DNA of 51,244 nucleotides from Candidatus Poribacteria bacterium (lineage in GTDB: Bacteria; Poribacteria; WGA-4E; WGA-3G), in assembly GCA_022394775.1 (NCBI GenBank), contig JAGFCB010000064.1, positions 1 through 51,244 on the forward strand. The letters are read 5' to 3'. Of the stretch, positions 16,706-27,530 are shown in pieces. Positions within the stretch are counted from its first letter, which is position 1; each line of letters begins with the position of its first letter. A program made the position numbers and the translations under genes. The notes beneath the pieces are model-generated. The model saw only the letters and a list, made by a program, of their open reading frames with translations, ran no database searches and was not told where the DNA came from.

Positions 16706-19027
16706 TTACCTCTCCACGGCTTGCGCTGCAGCACGGACATTCGCGGCTTCCCGTTGTGTTTCTACAAGTTTATAATAGATACCCTGTTGCGCCATGAGTT
16801 CCTCGTGAGAACCGCATTCAACGCCTTTACCCTTTTCAATCACGAAAAGTCGATCCGCATTGCGGAGCGTTGAGAGTCGGTGTGCAATCGCAAATGTCGT
16901 CCGATTTTGCACAAGCCTGTCAATCGCTTGTTGTATCTTCTTTTCAGTTTCTACATCCACAGACGAGGTGGCTTCGTCGAGAATTAGGATACGGGGGTTG
17001 TGTAGAATCGCCCGTGCGATGGAGATACGTTGTCGTTCACCGCCCGACAAACTCCCGCCGCGTTCACCGACTTCGGTATCATAACCGTCGGGGAATTTGA
17101 CAATGAATTCGTGCGCATTTGCCGCCTTCGCTGCTGCGATAACATCCTCCATAGAGGCATCAGGGTGCGCGTAGGCGATGTTCTCAGCGATAGTGCCGCT
17201 AAACAGATACGGATCTTGCAGCACGACCCCGATCTGTTGGCGTAAATCATTAAGATCAATCTGTTTAATATCCTCGCCATCGATCTCTAACTGCCCAGAA
17301 TCCGGTGTATAGAACCGACAAATCAGATTAATAAGCGTCGACTTCCCCGCACCTGAATGACCGACGAGTCCGATCATCTCTCCGGGTTGGACGTGTAGGT
17401 TGATGTCCCGCAACACAGGTTTATGTGAATCATAGCCGAAGGTCATATTATGAAATTTGACCTCTCCACTGATATTCGGCATCGCTTTAAGGCTACCATC
17501 ATCTAATTGTTCGGGTTGCGAGTCAATAACTTCAAAAAGCCGTTCCGCTGCTGTCATCGAACGTGATGCCCAGTTAATAAGCGGACTCACATAGCGTAAC
17601 GGTTGATAGAACATAGTGAGATAACTGTTAAAAGAGATCAAGGTGCCGAGCGACATCGATCCCGCGAGAACATCAAGTCCACCGGCATACCAAATGATGA
17701 GCGTTCCTAATTGGATAGCGAACATCAGCGGTGGATAATAGGTTGCCCAGATGAGTTCAGCATGGGTTTCATAGTCCCGCGCATCGATATTAGCAGCACC
17801 GAACCGGTTCACTTCACCCCGTTGTTGTCCAAAGGCACGCACGACCCGAATGCCAGATACAGAATCGTTGACGACATCGAACAACTTTGACCGTCGCCGC
17901 CAAGCACGGTGCCAAAGGCTTCGTACTTTTTTCCAAAACCAACCAGCACCGAAGACCAGTATTGGGATCGGGATTAAGATGAGGCACGCCAATTTCCAGT
18001 TCATCCAAAAAAGCATACCGCCAATCCCGAAGAAAAGAAACACCTGCACAGCGAGAAACGTCAGCCCTTCCAACATGAAATCTTGGAGTCTCTCGCTATC
18101 TTCGGTAATGTGTGAGATGACTGTGCCTGTCGTCCGTTTATCAAAAAATCGGATGGACAGGTTATGTAAATGCTTATAAACATGAGATCGGATATTTGCG
18201 GCGATGCGGAACGTCAACCAAGCTGCCAGCCGTCCTTGGAAAACTAAAAATATTGTCTGGATCAGTTGTATGGATAACAGTGTGCCTACAGCCACGGATA
18301 AAGCAATAGCAACCGGTTGAATCCCCCGAAATAACGCGCCTAACTGTGTCTCTGATGCTTCCGGTGCGGCGTTGGCGAGTTCATTCAACCGTAAAATATC
18401 ATCAATCAAGATGCGAGGGAAATATGGCGGCACAAGTGAAATGAGTGTGCCAGCGATGATGAAGAGCGTAAAAAGAATTGCCCTGCCGCGATACGGTTTT
18501 ATATACGACAAAATGCGTAACATCACCTTGTGCTTCTTGGTACATGCTGGACAAGGTGAGAACTCGTCTGGTAACAGGAGTCCACAGCTTTTACAAGAAT
18601 GGTCCTCAGATTTATAGTCCCAAATCGGGGTTTCATCGCGTTTGCCCTTTCGGAACTCAATTTCATCACCAATGAATCGGGCAACAAACCCGAACTTCGC
18701 TGCACAACCGTTTGAATAGCGGATAAGGTCTACGGTCCCTTCTTCTGTCTCCAGCACCAAGAGACCGGCATCCACTACGACCTCAGCACGGATTCCCAAC
18801 ACACTTTCATAAGGGATATAGTGAAGTACTTCACCTTCGCCAGTTACAGTAAATATCGCTGCCTCTGTTAGGATAAACCACTCTTCGCCGTAACTACCTG
18901 ATGAACTTATATCGCTTTGCACAGCAAATCGGATGTGTTCTATCGGGGTCTTCAGATTTTGTAATGTTTCTTCGAGTGAATCGGGCAGCGTGTCAAGCGT
19001 ACCCGTTGGCGTCTCTGCAGTTGCCAT
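16706..19027 (-). CDS. ABC exporter (fused permease-ATPase) with extra N-terminal domains
   Basis: A 773-aa half-transporter. Residues about 30-140 form a PH-like beta domain (YIPYESVLGIRAEVVVDAG). A zinc ribbon follows (CKSCGLL and CPAC near 143-160), then six transmembrane segments (about 180-470). The ATPase has Walker A GHSGAGKST near 555, signature LSGGERQRIS and Walker B ILILDEATSS. It belongs to the MsbA/LmrA-type exporters; the regulatory N-terminus and the DUF1854 neighbour mark a distinct subfamily. The substrate is unknown. A small Cys-rich frame precedes it by 21 bp. Confidence 0.88.
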   Translation of the reverse strand: MATAETPTGTLDTLPDSLEETLQNLKTPIEHIRFAVQSDISSSGSYGEEWFILTEAAIFTVTGEGEVLHYIPYESVLGIRAEVVVDAGLLVLETEEGTVDLIRYSNGCAAKFGFVARFIGDEIEFRKGKRDETPIWDYKSEDHSCKSCGLLLPDEFSPCPACTKKHKVMLRILSYIKPYRGRAILFTLFIIAGTLISLVPPYFPRILIDDILRLNELANAAPEASETQLGALFRGIQPVAIALSVAVGTLLSIQLIQTIFLVFQGRLAAWLTFRIAANIRSHVYKHLHNLSIRFFDKRTTGTVISHITEDSERLQDFMLEGLTFLAVQVFLFFGIGGMLFWMNWKLACLILIPIPILVFGAGWFWKKVRSLWHRAWRRRSKLFDVVNDSVSGIRVVRAFGQQRGEVNRFGAANIDARDYETHAELIWATYYPPLMFAIQLGTLIIWYAGGLDVLAGSMSLGTLISFNSYLTMFYQPLRYVSPLINWASRSMTAAERLFEVIDSQPEQLDDGSLKAMPNISGEVKFHNMTFGYDSHKPVLRDINLHVQPGEMIGLVGHSGAGKSTLINLICRFYTPDSGQLEIDGEDIKQIDLNDLRQQIGVVLQDPYLFSGTIAENIAYAHPDASMEDVIAAAKAANAHEFIVKFPDGYDTEVGERGGSLSGGERQRISIARAILHNPRILILDEATSSVDVETEKKIQQAIDRLVQNRTTFAIAHRLSTLRNADRLFVIEKGKGVECGSHEELMAQQGIYYKLVETQREAANVRAAAQAVER

Positions 19028-19048
19028 ACCTTCTCTGTTCTCCCATCC

Positions 19049-19270
19049 TTACTTTCTGGGTGTGCGTTCGTCCGGATATTTCCAAAGGACTTTACGATCA
19101 ATCGACTTCCAACGTCTCGAATCAACGCGTTGGACAGCATATATCTTCCTGCCACACCTGCACCGTATATCGTGAACATGTCCATTTGAGCAGGTCTGGT
19201 TTTTAACAAAATCAATACTCTCTTGATGCACGCCGTACCCGTGCCTACATGAATAACAAACCAAATACAT
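19049..19270 (-). CDS. Small Cys-rich, zinc-ribbon-like protein (tentative)
   Basis: A 73-aa frame with CYSCRHG at residue 5, CSNGHVHDIRCRCGRKIYAV around 27-46 and a basic tail. The paired Cys/His could bind zinc. It ends 21 bp before the ABC exporter start on the same strand, and that exporter has its own zinc ribbon. The ribosome site is weak (TTTGGGTATC). It could be a real small subunit or chance. Confidence 0.4.
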   Translation of the reverse strand: MYLVCYSCRHGYGVHQESIDFVKNQTCSNGHVHDIRCRCGRKIYAVQRVDSRRWKSIDRKVLWKYPDERTPRK

Positions 19271-19471
19271 TATTGATACCCAAAAGCGAAGCGCTGTCGT
19301 TTAAATCTGATAAGAGCGGTTTTTGTGGCATACATGCCTAAATGCAAGCTGTATCCCTAACCGCTCCGGATCAGATACTGAAACCGAACTAACCTAATTG
19401 CTGCCTTTTCGGCTAACACATTAATTCTCTTTAACCCATTTTAAGCCTTATAATTCAGTCGAACGATATTT

Positions 19472-20590
19472 TTAAACGACAACCGAATGCTTTTCCAAAA
19501 CGACATCGTTCAATTCGATCCCGAGTCCCGGTTTTGTTGATGGAATGATATACCCGTCTTTCCACTGCAACGGTTCCTTGAGAATATCGGCGTGGAAACC
19601 GTCCCACGTATGGATACCTTCCTGAATCAAGAAATTCGGGCTACAGACATCCAGTTGAATATTCGCCGCACCGCCAATCGGACCACCATACAAGTGCGGT
19701 GCGATCTGCGCGTAGTGTGCCTCACCCATAGATGCAATCTTCTTTGCCTCAAGAATACCGCCTGTAATCGTCAAATCCATCTGCAAGATAGATGCTGCTT
19801 GTTGTTCCAAGAGATCCGCGAACTCGTATTTCGTCAATAACCGTTCCCCCGTAGCAATCGGGATGCTTGTTGACTGTGCGACGCGTGCCATCTCTTTGAC
19901 GTTCTCCGGCGGTATCGGTTCCTCAAACCAGAGCGGATCATACTGTTCGACGCGTTTCGCGAAACGGATTGCGCTGTTTGTGTTGAATTGCCCGTGCGTC
20001 CCGATCAGAATATCGCACCTGTCTCCAACGGCATCGCGGATGCCTCGGATGACGCTCTCTGCGTAGTCGAGTGTCTCTAACCTGTCGGCAGTGCCTGCAT
20101 CGACGGGGTCAAACTTAACTGCAGTAAAACCTTTCTCGACGTAAGAGAGCGCGAGTTCGCCAGTCTGTTCTGGTGAATCGCCGCGTCGCCATTGCAAGAG
20201 GTAGGAATAGGCGCGCAATTTTTCGTGGAACATACCGCCTAACAGGTTGTAAATCGGTTGATTTAACGCCTTGCCAACGATGTCCCAACATGCCATTTCA
20301 ATGGCACTCATCGCTGGTGTCGTCAGGGGTCCGGAGTGTCTGACACACGGGCCTTCATAGAGCGTTGACCAGATTTTTTCGATCCGAAATGGGTCCGCCC
20401 CGATCAGGAAACGCTCGCCCCAATCCTTGATGAGTTCAACGACGACGTGGTTGAGTTGCGTATGATACGTACATTCGCCTACGCCTTCGATGCCTTCATC
20501 TGTTATCAGTTTGACGAAAATCCAGCGTCTGCCGCCCCAATGCGGTGGCGGTACATCAACGAGATAGGTCTTCACATCAACAATCTTCAT
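19472..20590 (-). CDS. Enolase-superfamily sugar-acid dehydratase (mandelate racemase/MLE family)
   Basis: A 372-aa protein with the N-terminal capping domain (MKIVDVKTYLV onward) and the C-terminal barrel. Candidate catalytic Lys159 is in AVKF, metal ligands are Glu223/224 (WFEEP) and Glu249 (ATGER), and the base His299 is in IAPHLYGGP. The usual first Asp ligand (D-x-H-G in galactonate dehydratase-like enzymes) is replaced: the sequence is GTHGQ at 197-201. Dehydration of an aldonate such as galactonate is inference. It starts directly behind the tandem gene-start repeats. It is apparently monocistronic. Confidence 0.85.
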   Translation of the reverse strand: MKIVDVKTYLVDVPPPHWGGRRWIFVKLITDEGIEGVGECTYHTQLNHVVVELIKDWGERFLIGADPFRIEKIWSTLYEGPCVRHSGPLTTPAMSAIEMACWDIVGKALNQPIYNLLGGMFHEKLRAYSYLLQWRRGDSPEQTGELALSYVEKGFTAVKFDPVDAGTADRLETLDYAESVIRGIRDAVGDRCDILIGTHGQFNTNSAIRFAKRVEQYDPLWFEEPIPPENVKEMARVAQSTSIPIATGERLLTKYEFADLLEQQAASILQMDLTITGGILEAKKIASMGEAHYAQIAPHLYGGPIGGAANIQLDVCSPNFLIQEGIHTWDGFHADILKEPLQWKDGYIIPSTKPGLGIELNDVVLEKHSVVV

Positions 20591-20599
20591 ATTTTTGTA

Positions 20600-20767
20600 T
20601 TTCCTTGCGGTTCGTTGAGGATAGATTTGTGGTTTGGCAACCTTTCCGTAGATCCGTCCTCCACTACGTTACGGACTATATTTTTATATTTCCTTGTGGT
20701 TCGTTGAGGGTAGATTTGTGGTTTGGCAACCTTTCCGTAGATCCGTCCTCCACTACGTTACGGACTA
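20600..20767 (-). repeat. Tandem gene-start repeats, two copies of about 79 bp
   Basis: Copies at 20600-20678 and 20689-20767, period 89, each running from TTTCCTTG through GTTCGTTGAGG and TTTGGCAACCTTTCCGTAG to CTACGTTACGGACTA. They are nearly identical. A third, decayed copy follows to about 20878 (TTTCTTTGCGGC to GCGTTACGGACTACGG). Read on the minus strand the unit ends in CGCAAGGAAAT a few bases before the enolase-family ATG. Together with the following 50 bp it fills the gap between the two minus-strand genes. Confidence 0.85.
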
Positions 20768-20928
20768 CAGTTTTTATTTTTCTTTGCGGCGTAGCGACAT
20801 GGGTTTTGACATTGACATGCCTTTCAAAAATCTGGGGGAAACACCCAAGCAAACCCCCCACTGCGTTACGGACTACGGCTTGCTGACCGCCGATGATTTC
20901 CGACTGCCGACAGCCACCTCAGAAAATA

Positions 20929-23151
20929 TCACGGGTTCCACCAATACGTGACCTTACCGACTACGGTTGTATCCATTAATCCTGATGTCATGTTGTCTGT
21001 CCCGTATGTCTGATTAAAAACGAAATAGAAATCACTACCGGGTCGATAAATATAATTAACTAAGAAATTCGTGGTAATCAGATTGCGATCGCTGTTCCAT
21101 TGGACATAGAGTTTCGTAAAAAGATCTGTGGAAAAAGAATAACCGACGCGCCCGCCGAAGACGTTCGTATCAAACCAACCGTCTGGCAATGTGACACGAT
21201 TAAACTCATATCTCGGTTCCAAACTAAAGCGTCCAGTGAGTCGAAGGTCAAGCCGAAGTTCAAACCCGCGTCGGGTACCGTTGTAGAAATCTCCAATGTT
21301 GAACCCCAAACGTCCATTAAAGACGTTGCCTTCCGCATTGAGCATGAGGCTATAGTTATTGTAATCGTACTTGCCTTTCGGAATGATGATCCCATCGCGA
21401 ATTTCAAAGTCCTCGGTGAGGTTCTCAAAATTTCGGTAGATTCGGAGACCGCCCCAACCGTTTGTTTCCAATTCAAGCCATGTGCTCCAGATAAAGGTCC
21501 GCGTCTCTAATTCGTTATCCGAATTGAGGATGATGTCGATCTCCGGTCCAATCCACATCCGACGAAAACCGTACCAATGAAGATAAGGTGTGCCTCGAAT
21601 TTCGCTCCGAAACCATCGGCTACCTTTACGGTAGACGTAGCCGACTTCAGGGTTGAACGCCTCACCGATGTCCGTATAAGAGGCATTCACCCGTGCTACA
21701 GTGCTCTGCCAATTGCCGCCGAAGTACAACGCATTTGTGTTTAGCGGAGCGGTGTCGTTTTCCTGAGCGGTTTGCTCATCCTGAATGTCGCTCGGTTCAA
21801 AAGTGCGCGCCCAGAGACCCCGAAAATTTGTACTGTCGGTTGGACGGTAGATGAAATCAACGCCTGTTGCGCGATTGTGCGCGTCAAGACCTTGCTTATT
21901 AACTGCAATCACACCGAGACTTGATCCAGTGAAAAGGTCGCGCTTGATACGCAGCACCGAATAGTTCGTTCTATCAAGGTCAACTGCGTCTAAATCTTCT
22001 GTAGCAGCAGCCTTGTACGTGTCCGTGAGAACATTCAGCAATCCCACGCCGAAGCCCCCGACTTTACCTGTAACTTTGCCACCCCCCAGAATCGGGATGG
22101 CGTGCCCTTCTTCGATACCGATGCGGCGACTGTAGAACAGTAGCAGCGGTGGCGGGGCATTGAAACTCGTCCGTGGAATGCCAAAGTCAAATAAGCCCGC
22201 GCCCTCTAAGAAAAATTGCCGTTTTTCTGGGAAGAAGAGACTAAACCGCGTTAAATTCGCTTGTTCGCGATCTGACTCAACCTGTGCGAAATCTGTATTA
22301 ACCGTGAGATCGGCGGTCAGGTTTGAGGTGAGGCTCACTTTCATATCTGCCCCAAGGTCAAGTACACCGATCGTTCCTTCTTCCGCTGTCCGGGTAACAC
22401 CCGGGAGTAGATACGGCAAAAACTCAATGTTTCGGCGTTGTGAGATTTCGGAGATACCCGTTAGCGTCCCTAAGTGTGTTGTCCGGTAACGTGCTTGAAA
22501 GGTATATGCTGCTGGCACTGGTGCCCATGTGCCTTCTTCTTGGTTTTTCTGGATGGTGCGTCCAAGGTTCAGTCCCCATGTTACCGCTGCTTCGTCCTTA
22601 AACCTCAGCTGACTGAACGGAATCGCGATTTCTGTTGTCCAATTGTTGTTATTAATTTTTCCTTTACTGTCCCAAACGGCATTCCAGTTCTCGTTTCGGC
22701 TGTCGCCGCTGTCCATAATCGCAACATCTTCCCGCGCACCGAGCGGATTAACCCGGAAGAAGAACCCACTCCGTCGGTCATTATAGGTGTCTAACAGCAC
22801 AAAGACGTTGTCGTTGTCCCATAACATTGTATCGCGTCGCATCTTATTCGCAATAATCTTGGAACGGTCAGATTCACTGCAAACAAAACCGAAATAGATG
22901 TGTCTGTCATCGTAAAGGATACGCACCTCTGTCGCTTCTGTTAGCGGCACGCCTTCATCAGGTTCAAATTGAATGAATCGACGAATAGGGGTTGCTTTCT
23001 GCCAATCGGATTCTGTGAGTTCGCCGTCGATCTCAACGCTCTGGTATGTACGATACGCTTCTGCTTGAAATTCCTCAGCGTCATCGGCATACACGCCAAC
23101 ACTGACGGAAAAGAGGAGTAAAATTGATAGCCATCTACATAGATAATCCAT
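20929..23151 (-). CDS. DUF5916 protein with CBM9-like N-domain, probable outer-membrane protein
   Basis: A 740-aa protein with a signal peptide (MDYLCRWLSILLLFSVSVG, cleaved about VYA). An N-terminal carbohydrate-binding family 9-like sandwich (EIDGELTESDWQKA to about residue 190) is followed by the DUF5916 region (VTWGLNLGRTI, RRNIEFLPYLLPGV, DFAQVESDREQANLTRF, FFPEKRQFFLEG). The rest alternates amphipathic strands up to a terminal aromatic residue region (KVTYWWNP), fitting a beta-barrel. ATG 23151 is preferred because an extended -10 (TGGTATAAT) on the minus strand lies between it and the longer start at 23259. Function is unknown. Confidence 0.8.
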   Translation of the reverse strand: MDYLCRWLSILLLFSVSVGVYADDAEEFQAEAYRTYQSVEIDGELTESDWQKATPIRRFIQFEPDEGVPLTEATEVRILYDDRHIYFGFVCSESDRSKIIANKMRRDTMLWDNDNVFVLLDTYNDRRSGFFFRVNPLGAREDVAIMDSGDSRNENWNAVWDSKGKINNNNWTTEIAIPFSQLRFKDEAAVTWGLNLGRTIQKNQEEGTWAPVPAAYTFQARYRTTHLGTLTGISEISQRRNIEFLPYLLPGVTRTAEEGTIGVLDLGADMKVSLTSNLTADLTVNTDFAQVESDREQANLTRFSLFFPEKRQFFLEGAGLFDFGIPRTSFNAPPPLLLFYSRRIGIEEGHAIPILGGGKVTGKVGGFGVGLLNVLTDTYKAAATEDLDAVDLDRTNYSVLRIKRDLFTGSSLGVIAVNKQGLDAHNRATGVDFIYRPTDSTNFRGLWARTFEPSDIQDEQTAQENDTAPLNTNALYFGGNWQSTVARVNASYTDIGEAFNPEVGYVYRKGSRWFRSEIRGTPYLHWYGFRRMWIGPEIDIILNSDNELETRTFIWSTWLELETNGWGGLRIYRNFENLTEDFEIRDGIIIPKGKYDYNNYSLMLNAEGNVFNGRLGFNIGDFYNGTRRGFELRLDLRLTGRFSLEPRYEFNRVTLPDGWFDTNVFGGRVGYSFSTDLFTKLYVQWNSDRNLITTNFLVNYIYRPGSDFYFVFNQTYGTDNMTSGLMDTTVVGKVTYWWNP

Positions 23152-23202
23152 GGTATACAAAATAAGGAATCCAACCTCCGCAGTTATCCCAAACTTTTTT
23201 TT

Positions 23203-23211
23203 ATTATACCA
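23203..23211 (-). promoter_or_regulatory. Extended -10 promoter element for the DUF5916 gene
   Basis: On the minus strand TGGTATAAT, the TGn extended -10 form, with no clear -35. Transcription would begin near 23196, about 45 nt before ATG 23151, and would exclude the upstream ATG at 23259. Confidence 0.55.
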
Positions 23212-23371
23212 TATCCATCGAAAATCTGCATGTCTAATCTTTACGATTTTTAGACGCATTCAACCCGTTTGTAGAAATGCCGCAATTGACTTCCCACACA
23301 AACTTGTTATCGTCTTGAATCAGGAAAGAAAAAGTCGCTCTTTTGGAAAGGCGCGAAACGTGAAAAAAGAC

Positions 23372-23400
23372 TTGACTTTGGTCAGAAATTATGGCATAAT
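23372..23400 (+). promoter_or_regulatory. Sigma-70-type promoter for katG
   Basis: TTGACT at 23372-23377, 17 bp, CATAAT at 23395-23400. The start near 23407 leaves an about 120-nt leader. That leader contains an imperfect inverted repeat (GCAGACATA near 23411 and TATGTGTCTGC near 23439), a possible operator or hairpin; no PerR, OxyR or Fur consensus is clear. Confidence 0.7.
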
Positions 23401-23430
23401 ACATCACATTGGCAGACATAGTAAGCCTAA

Positions 23431-25716
<2,286 letters not shown>

Positions 25717-25736
25717 TCTCGGAAAAATAAGCGCAC

Positions 25737-25763
25737 TGGGAGCGTGGAACCCTCACGCTCCCA
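25737..25763 (+). terminator. Strong hairpin after katG
   Basis: TGGGAGCGTG, 7-nt loop, CACGCTCCCA: a perfect 10-bp stem starting 20 bp after the katG stop. No T-run follows, so termination may be weak or the hairpin may protect the 3' end. Confidence 0.65.
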
Positions 25764-25814
25764 CTACCCTCCAATTCACCTAACATTGGTATAACTTCCC
25801 TTTTCCCCCTCTTC

Positions 25815-25850
25815 TTGTAGGAGCGAGTTTTACTCGCGACTCACACCGAC
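25815..25850. repeat. REP-like palindrome (GTAGGAGCGAG type)
   Basis: TTGTAGGAGCGAGTTTTACTCGCGAC is an imperfect hairpin (GCGAGT/ACTCGC). A related sequence occurs at 34311-34355. It lies in the 321-bp gap between katG and the MFS gene, which otherwise holds the hairpin at 25737 and MITE copy 4. Confidence 0.6.
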
Positions 25851-25938
25851 TGCCCTAAAGAATCTTATTGATTTCCTTCCGAAAGTATGAGAAAATACAA
25901 AGGCATCCGAATCTTAGCACCTTGCAGATAGGAGAACC

Positions 25939-26030
25939 AGGACTTACGCATTTTTCCATGATAATGGACATCCTACGCACTCTGCATTCGGGGTTTCAAA
26001 CCCCGAATGCACTGGGGCTGCGTAAGTCCT
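25939..26030. mobile_element. MITE family 1, copy 4 (TSD AGAAC), between a ribosome site and its start codon
   Basis: Perfect AGGACTTACGCA and TGCGTAAGTCCT-type ends with the palindrome around GGGGTTTCAAACCCCG. AGAAC is duplicated at 25933-25937 and 26032-26036. Removing the element and one repeat restores TAGGAGAACCATG, so the insertion separated GGAG from the ATG of the MFS gene. Confidence 0.9.
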
Positions 26031-26037
26031 AAGAACC

Positions 26038-27351
26038 ATGAAAAACGATAAGGAAACAATCTTTGGGTGGTGCCTGTACGACTGCGCAAATTCAGCCTAT
26101 GTCACCACTGTGATCGCCGCCATATTGCCGAATTATTTTGCGAAAGCCATTGTAGGCGAAGCAGGTGTGGACATTCTCGGCATGAATATGAGCGCGACAG
26201 CATTATGGGGTTTTATGTTAGGGGGCGCGGCATTCTGTGTATTCCTTTTTGCGCCGGTGCTGGGTGCGATTGCCGATTTCTCTTCAGGAAAAAAGAAATT
26301 TCTCACGAGCTTCGCGTATATGGGCAGCCTCTTCGCAACGATGCTCTATTTTTGTGGATCCGGTGATGTCGGATTGACGATTGTGCTATTTCTCGGTTCT
26401 CAAATTTGCTTTGTTGGCGGGAATGTCTTCTACGATGCGTTCTTACCACAGATCGCCTCTGAAGACAAACTGGATTCCGTCTCTGCCAGAGGCTATGCGT
26501 TCGGATATGTCGGCGGCTCGCTGCAATTTACCCTTGCCCTCGTCCTCGTCGCCACGCAAAAGACACCGGAAGGACAAGCGATGGCGGCACGCATCGGAAT
26601 GGCGATGACAGGACTCTGGTGGGCAGGGTGGACCTTATTGGCGATGAAATATCTAAAAGAGGAAAAAACACCTTACGAATTGCCAGAAAAGTATCAGCAT
26701 CAGCCGAAAATTTTAGCGTATCTTATCGTTGGCATCAGTCGGATAATTACCACTGCGAAAAAGGTCGGACGTTTTAAACACCTCATCCTCTTTCTCATCG
26801 CGTTTATGATCTACAATGATGGTATCCACACCGTTACCAGTATGGCGACGATTTACGGCACCGAAGAGTTAAAACTCACAACAACGGCACTGATGGTAAC
26901 ACTTTTGCTCGTCCAAGTTGTTGCGATTGGTGGGGCATTGATCTTCAATCGGCTCGCAAATCGCATCGGCGCCAAACGTTCCGTAATGTTCGCTTTAGTC
27001 TTGTGGAGCGGGGTTGTGACTTATGGGTATTTCATCCATACTGCAACGGAATTCTTTATTTTGGGCATGGTTGTTGGCGTTGTTCTCGGCGGAACGCAGG
27101 CGTTGAGCCGTTCCCTTTATGGCGCGATGATTCCAGAAGAGGCAAGTGCGGAGTTTTACGGCTTCTACGCTGTCTTTAGCAAGTTTTCGTCGATTTGGGG
27201 ACCCGTGACCTTTGGTGTTATCAAACAAATTACAGGCAGCGCACGCCTCGCTATTATTTCATTGATGATCTTCTTTATCGCTGGGTTGATTCTGTTGGCG
27301 TTCGTTAACGAGGCGAAGGCGAAAGCGGATAGGGATAAGTTCGTATTCTAA
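26038..27351 (+). CDS. MFS transporter, UMF1 (Atg22-like) family
   Basis: A 437-aa transporter with about 12 transmembrane helices. The N-terminal IFGWCLYDCANSAYVTTVIAA is the hallmark of the UMF1/VPS22-like family. A central charged loop (LKEEKTPYELPEKYQHQPK, residues about 200-225) separates the halves. The SRSLYGAMIPEEASAEFYGFY segment is typical of the family. Members are implicated in efflux or amino-acid export; substrate here is unknown. The start codon lies 8 bp after MITE copy 4 and has no ribosome site of its own. Confidence 0.88.
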   Translation: MKNDKETIFGWCLYDCANSAYVTTVIAAILPNYFAKAIVGEAGVDILGMNMSATALWGFMLGGAAFCVFLFAPVLGAIADFSSGKKKFLTSFAYMGSLFATMLYFCGSGDVGLTIVLFLGSQICFVGGNVFYDAFLPQIASEDKLDSVSARGYAFGYVGGSLQFTLALVLVATQKTPEGQAMAARIGMAMTGLWWAGWTLLAMKYLKEEKTPYELPEKYQHQPKILAYLIVGISRIITTAKKVGRFKHLILFLIAFMIYNDGIHTVTSMATIYGTEELKLTTTALMVTLLLVQVVAIGGALIFNRLANRIGAKRSVMFALVLWSGVVTYGYFIHTATEFFILGMVVGVVLGGTQALSRSLYGAMIPEEASAEFYGFYAVFSKFSSIWGPVTFGVIKQITGSARLAIISLMIFFIAGLILLAFVNEAKAKADRDKFVF

Positions 27352-27461
27352 AAAAGTTGACAGAGGCGAGTTCCAAGTTCCGATGAATCAGACGCTCACT
27401 GTGAGGCACTCTTAACTGGTTACTGATAACTGGTAACTGGTAACTATTCCCCGCTTTTCCC

Positions 27462-27490
27462 TTGATATTTTCCCCTATAGATTCTATAAT
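27462..27490 (+). promoter_or_regulatory. Sigma-70-type promoter for the dolichol-kinase-like gene
   Basis: TTGATA at 27462-27467, 17 bp, TATAAT at 27485-27490. The predicted start near 27497 gives a 34-nt leader to the GTG at 27531. Confidence 0.75.
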
Positions 27491-27530
27491 AATTAAGCGT
27501 ACATTATTTTGTTGTGTGGAGGGCAAATCA

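Noticed and set aside
16320..16775. A 151-codon plus-strand frame opposite the DUF1854 gene.
   Set aside because: It spans the junction of two well-supported minus-strand genes and has no ribosome site or family resemblance.
23152..23259. Longer N-terminus of the DUF5916 protein from ATG 23259.
   Set aside because: It would put 36 charged residues before a clear signal peptide, and a promoter -10 lies within it.
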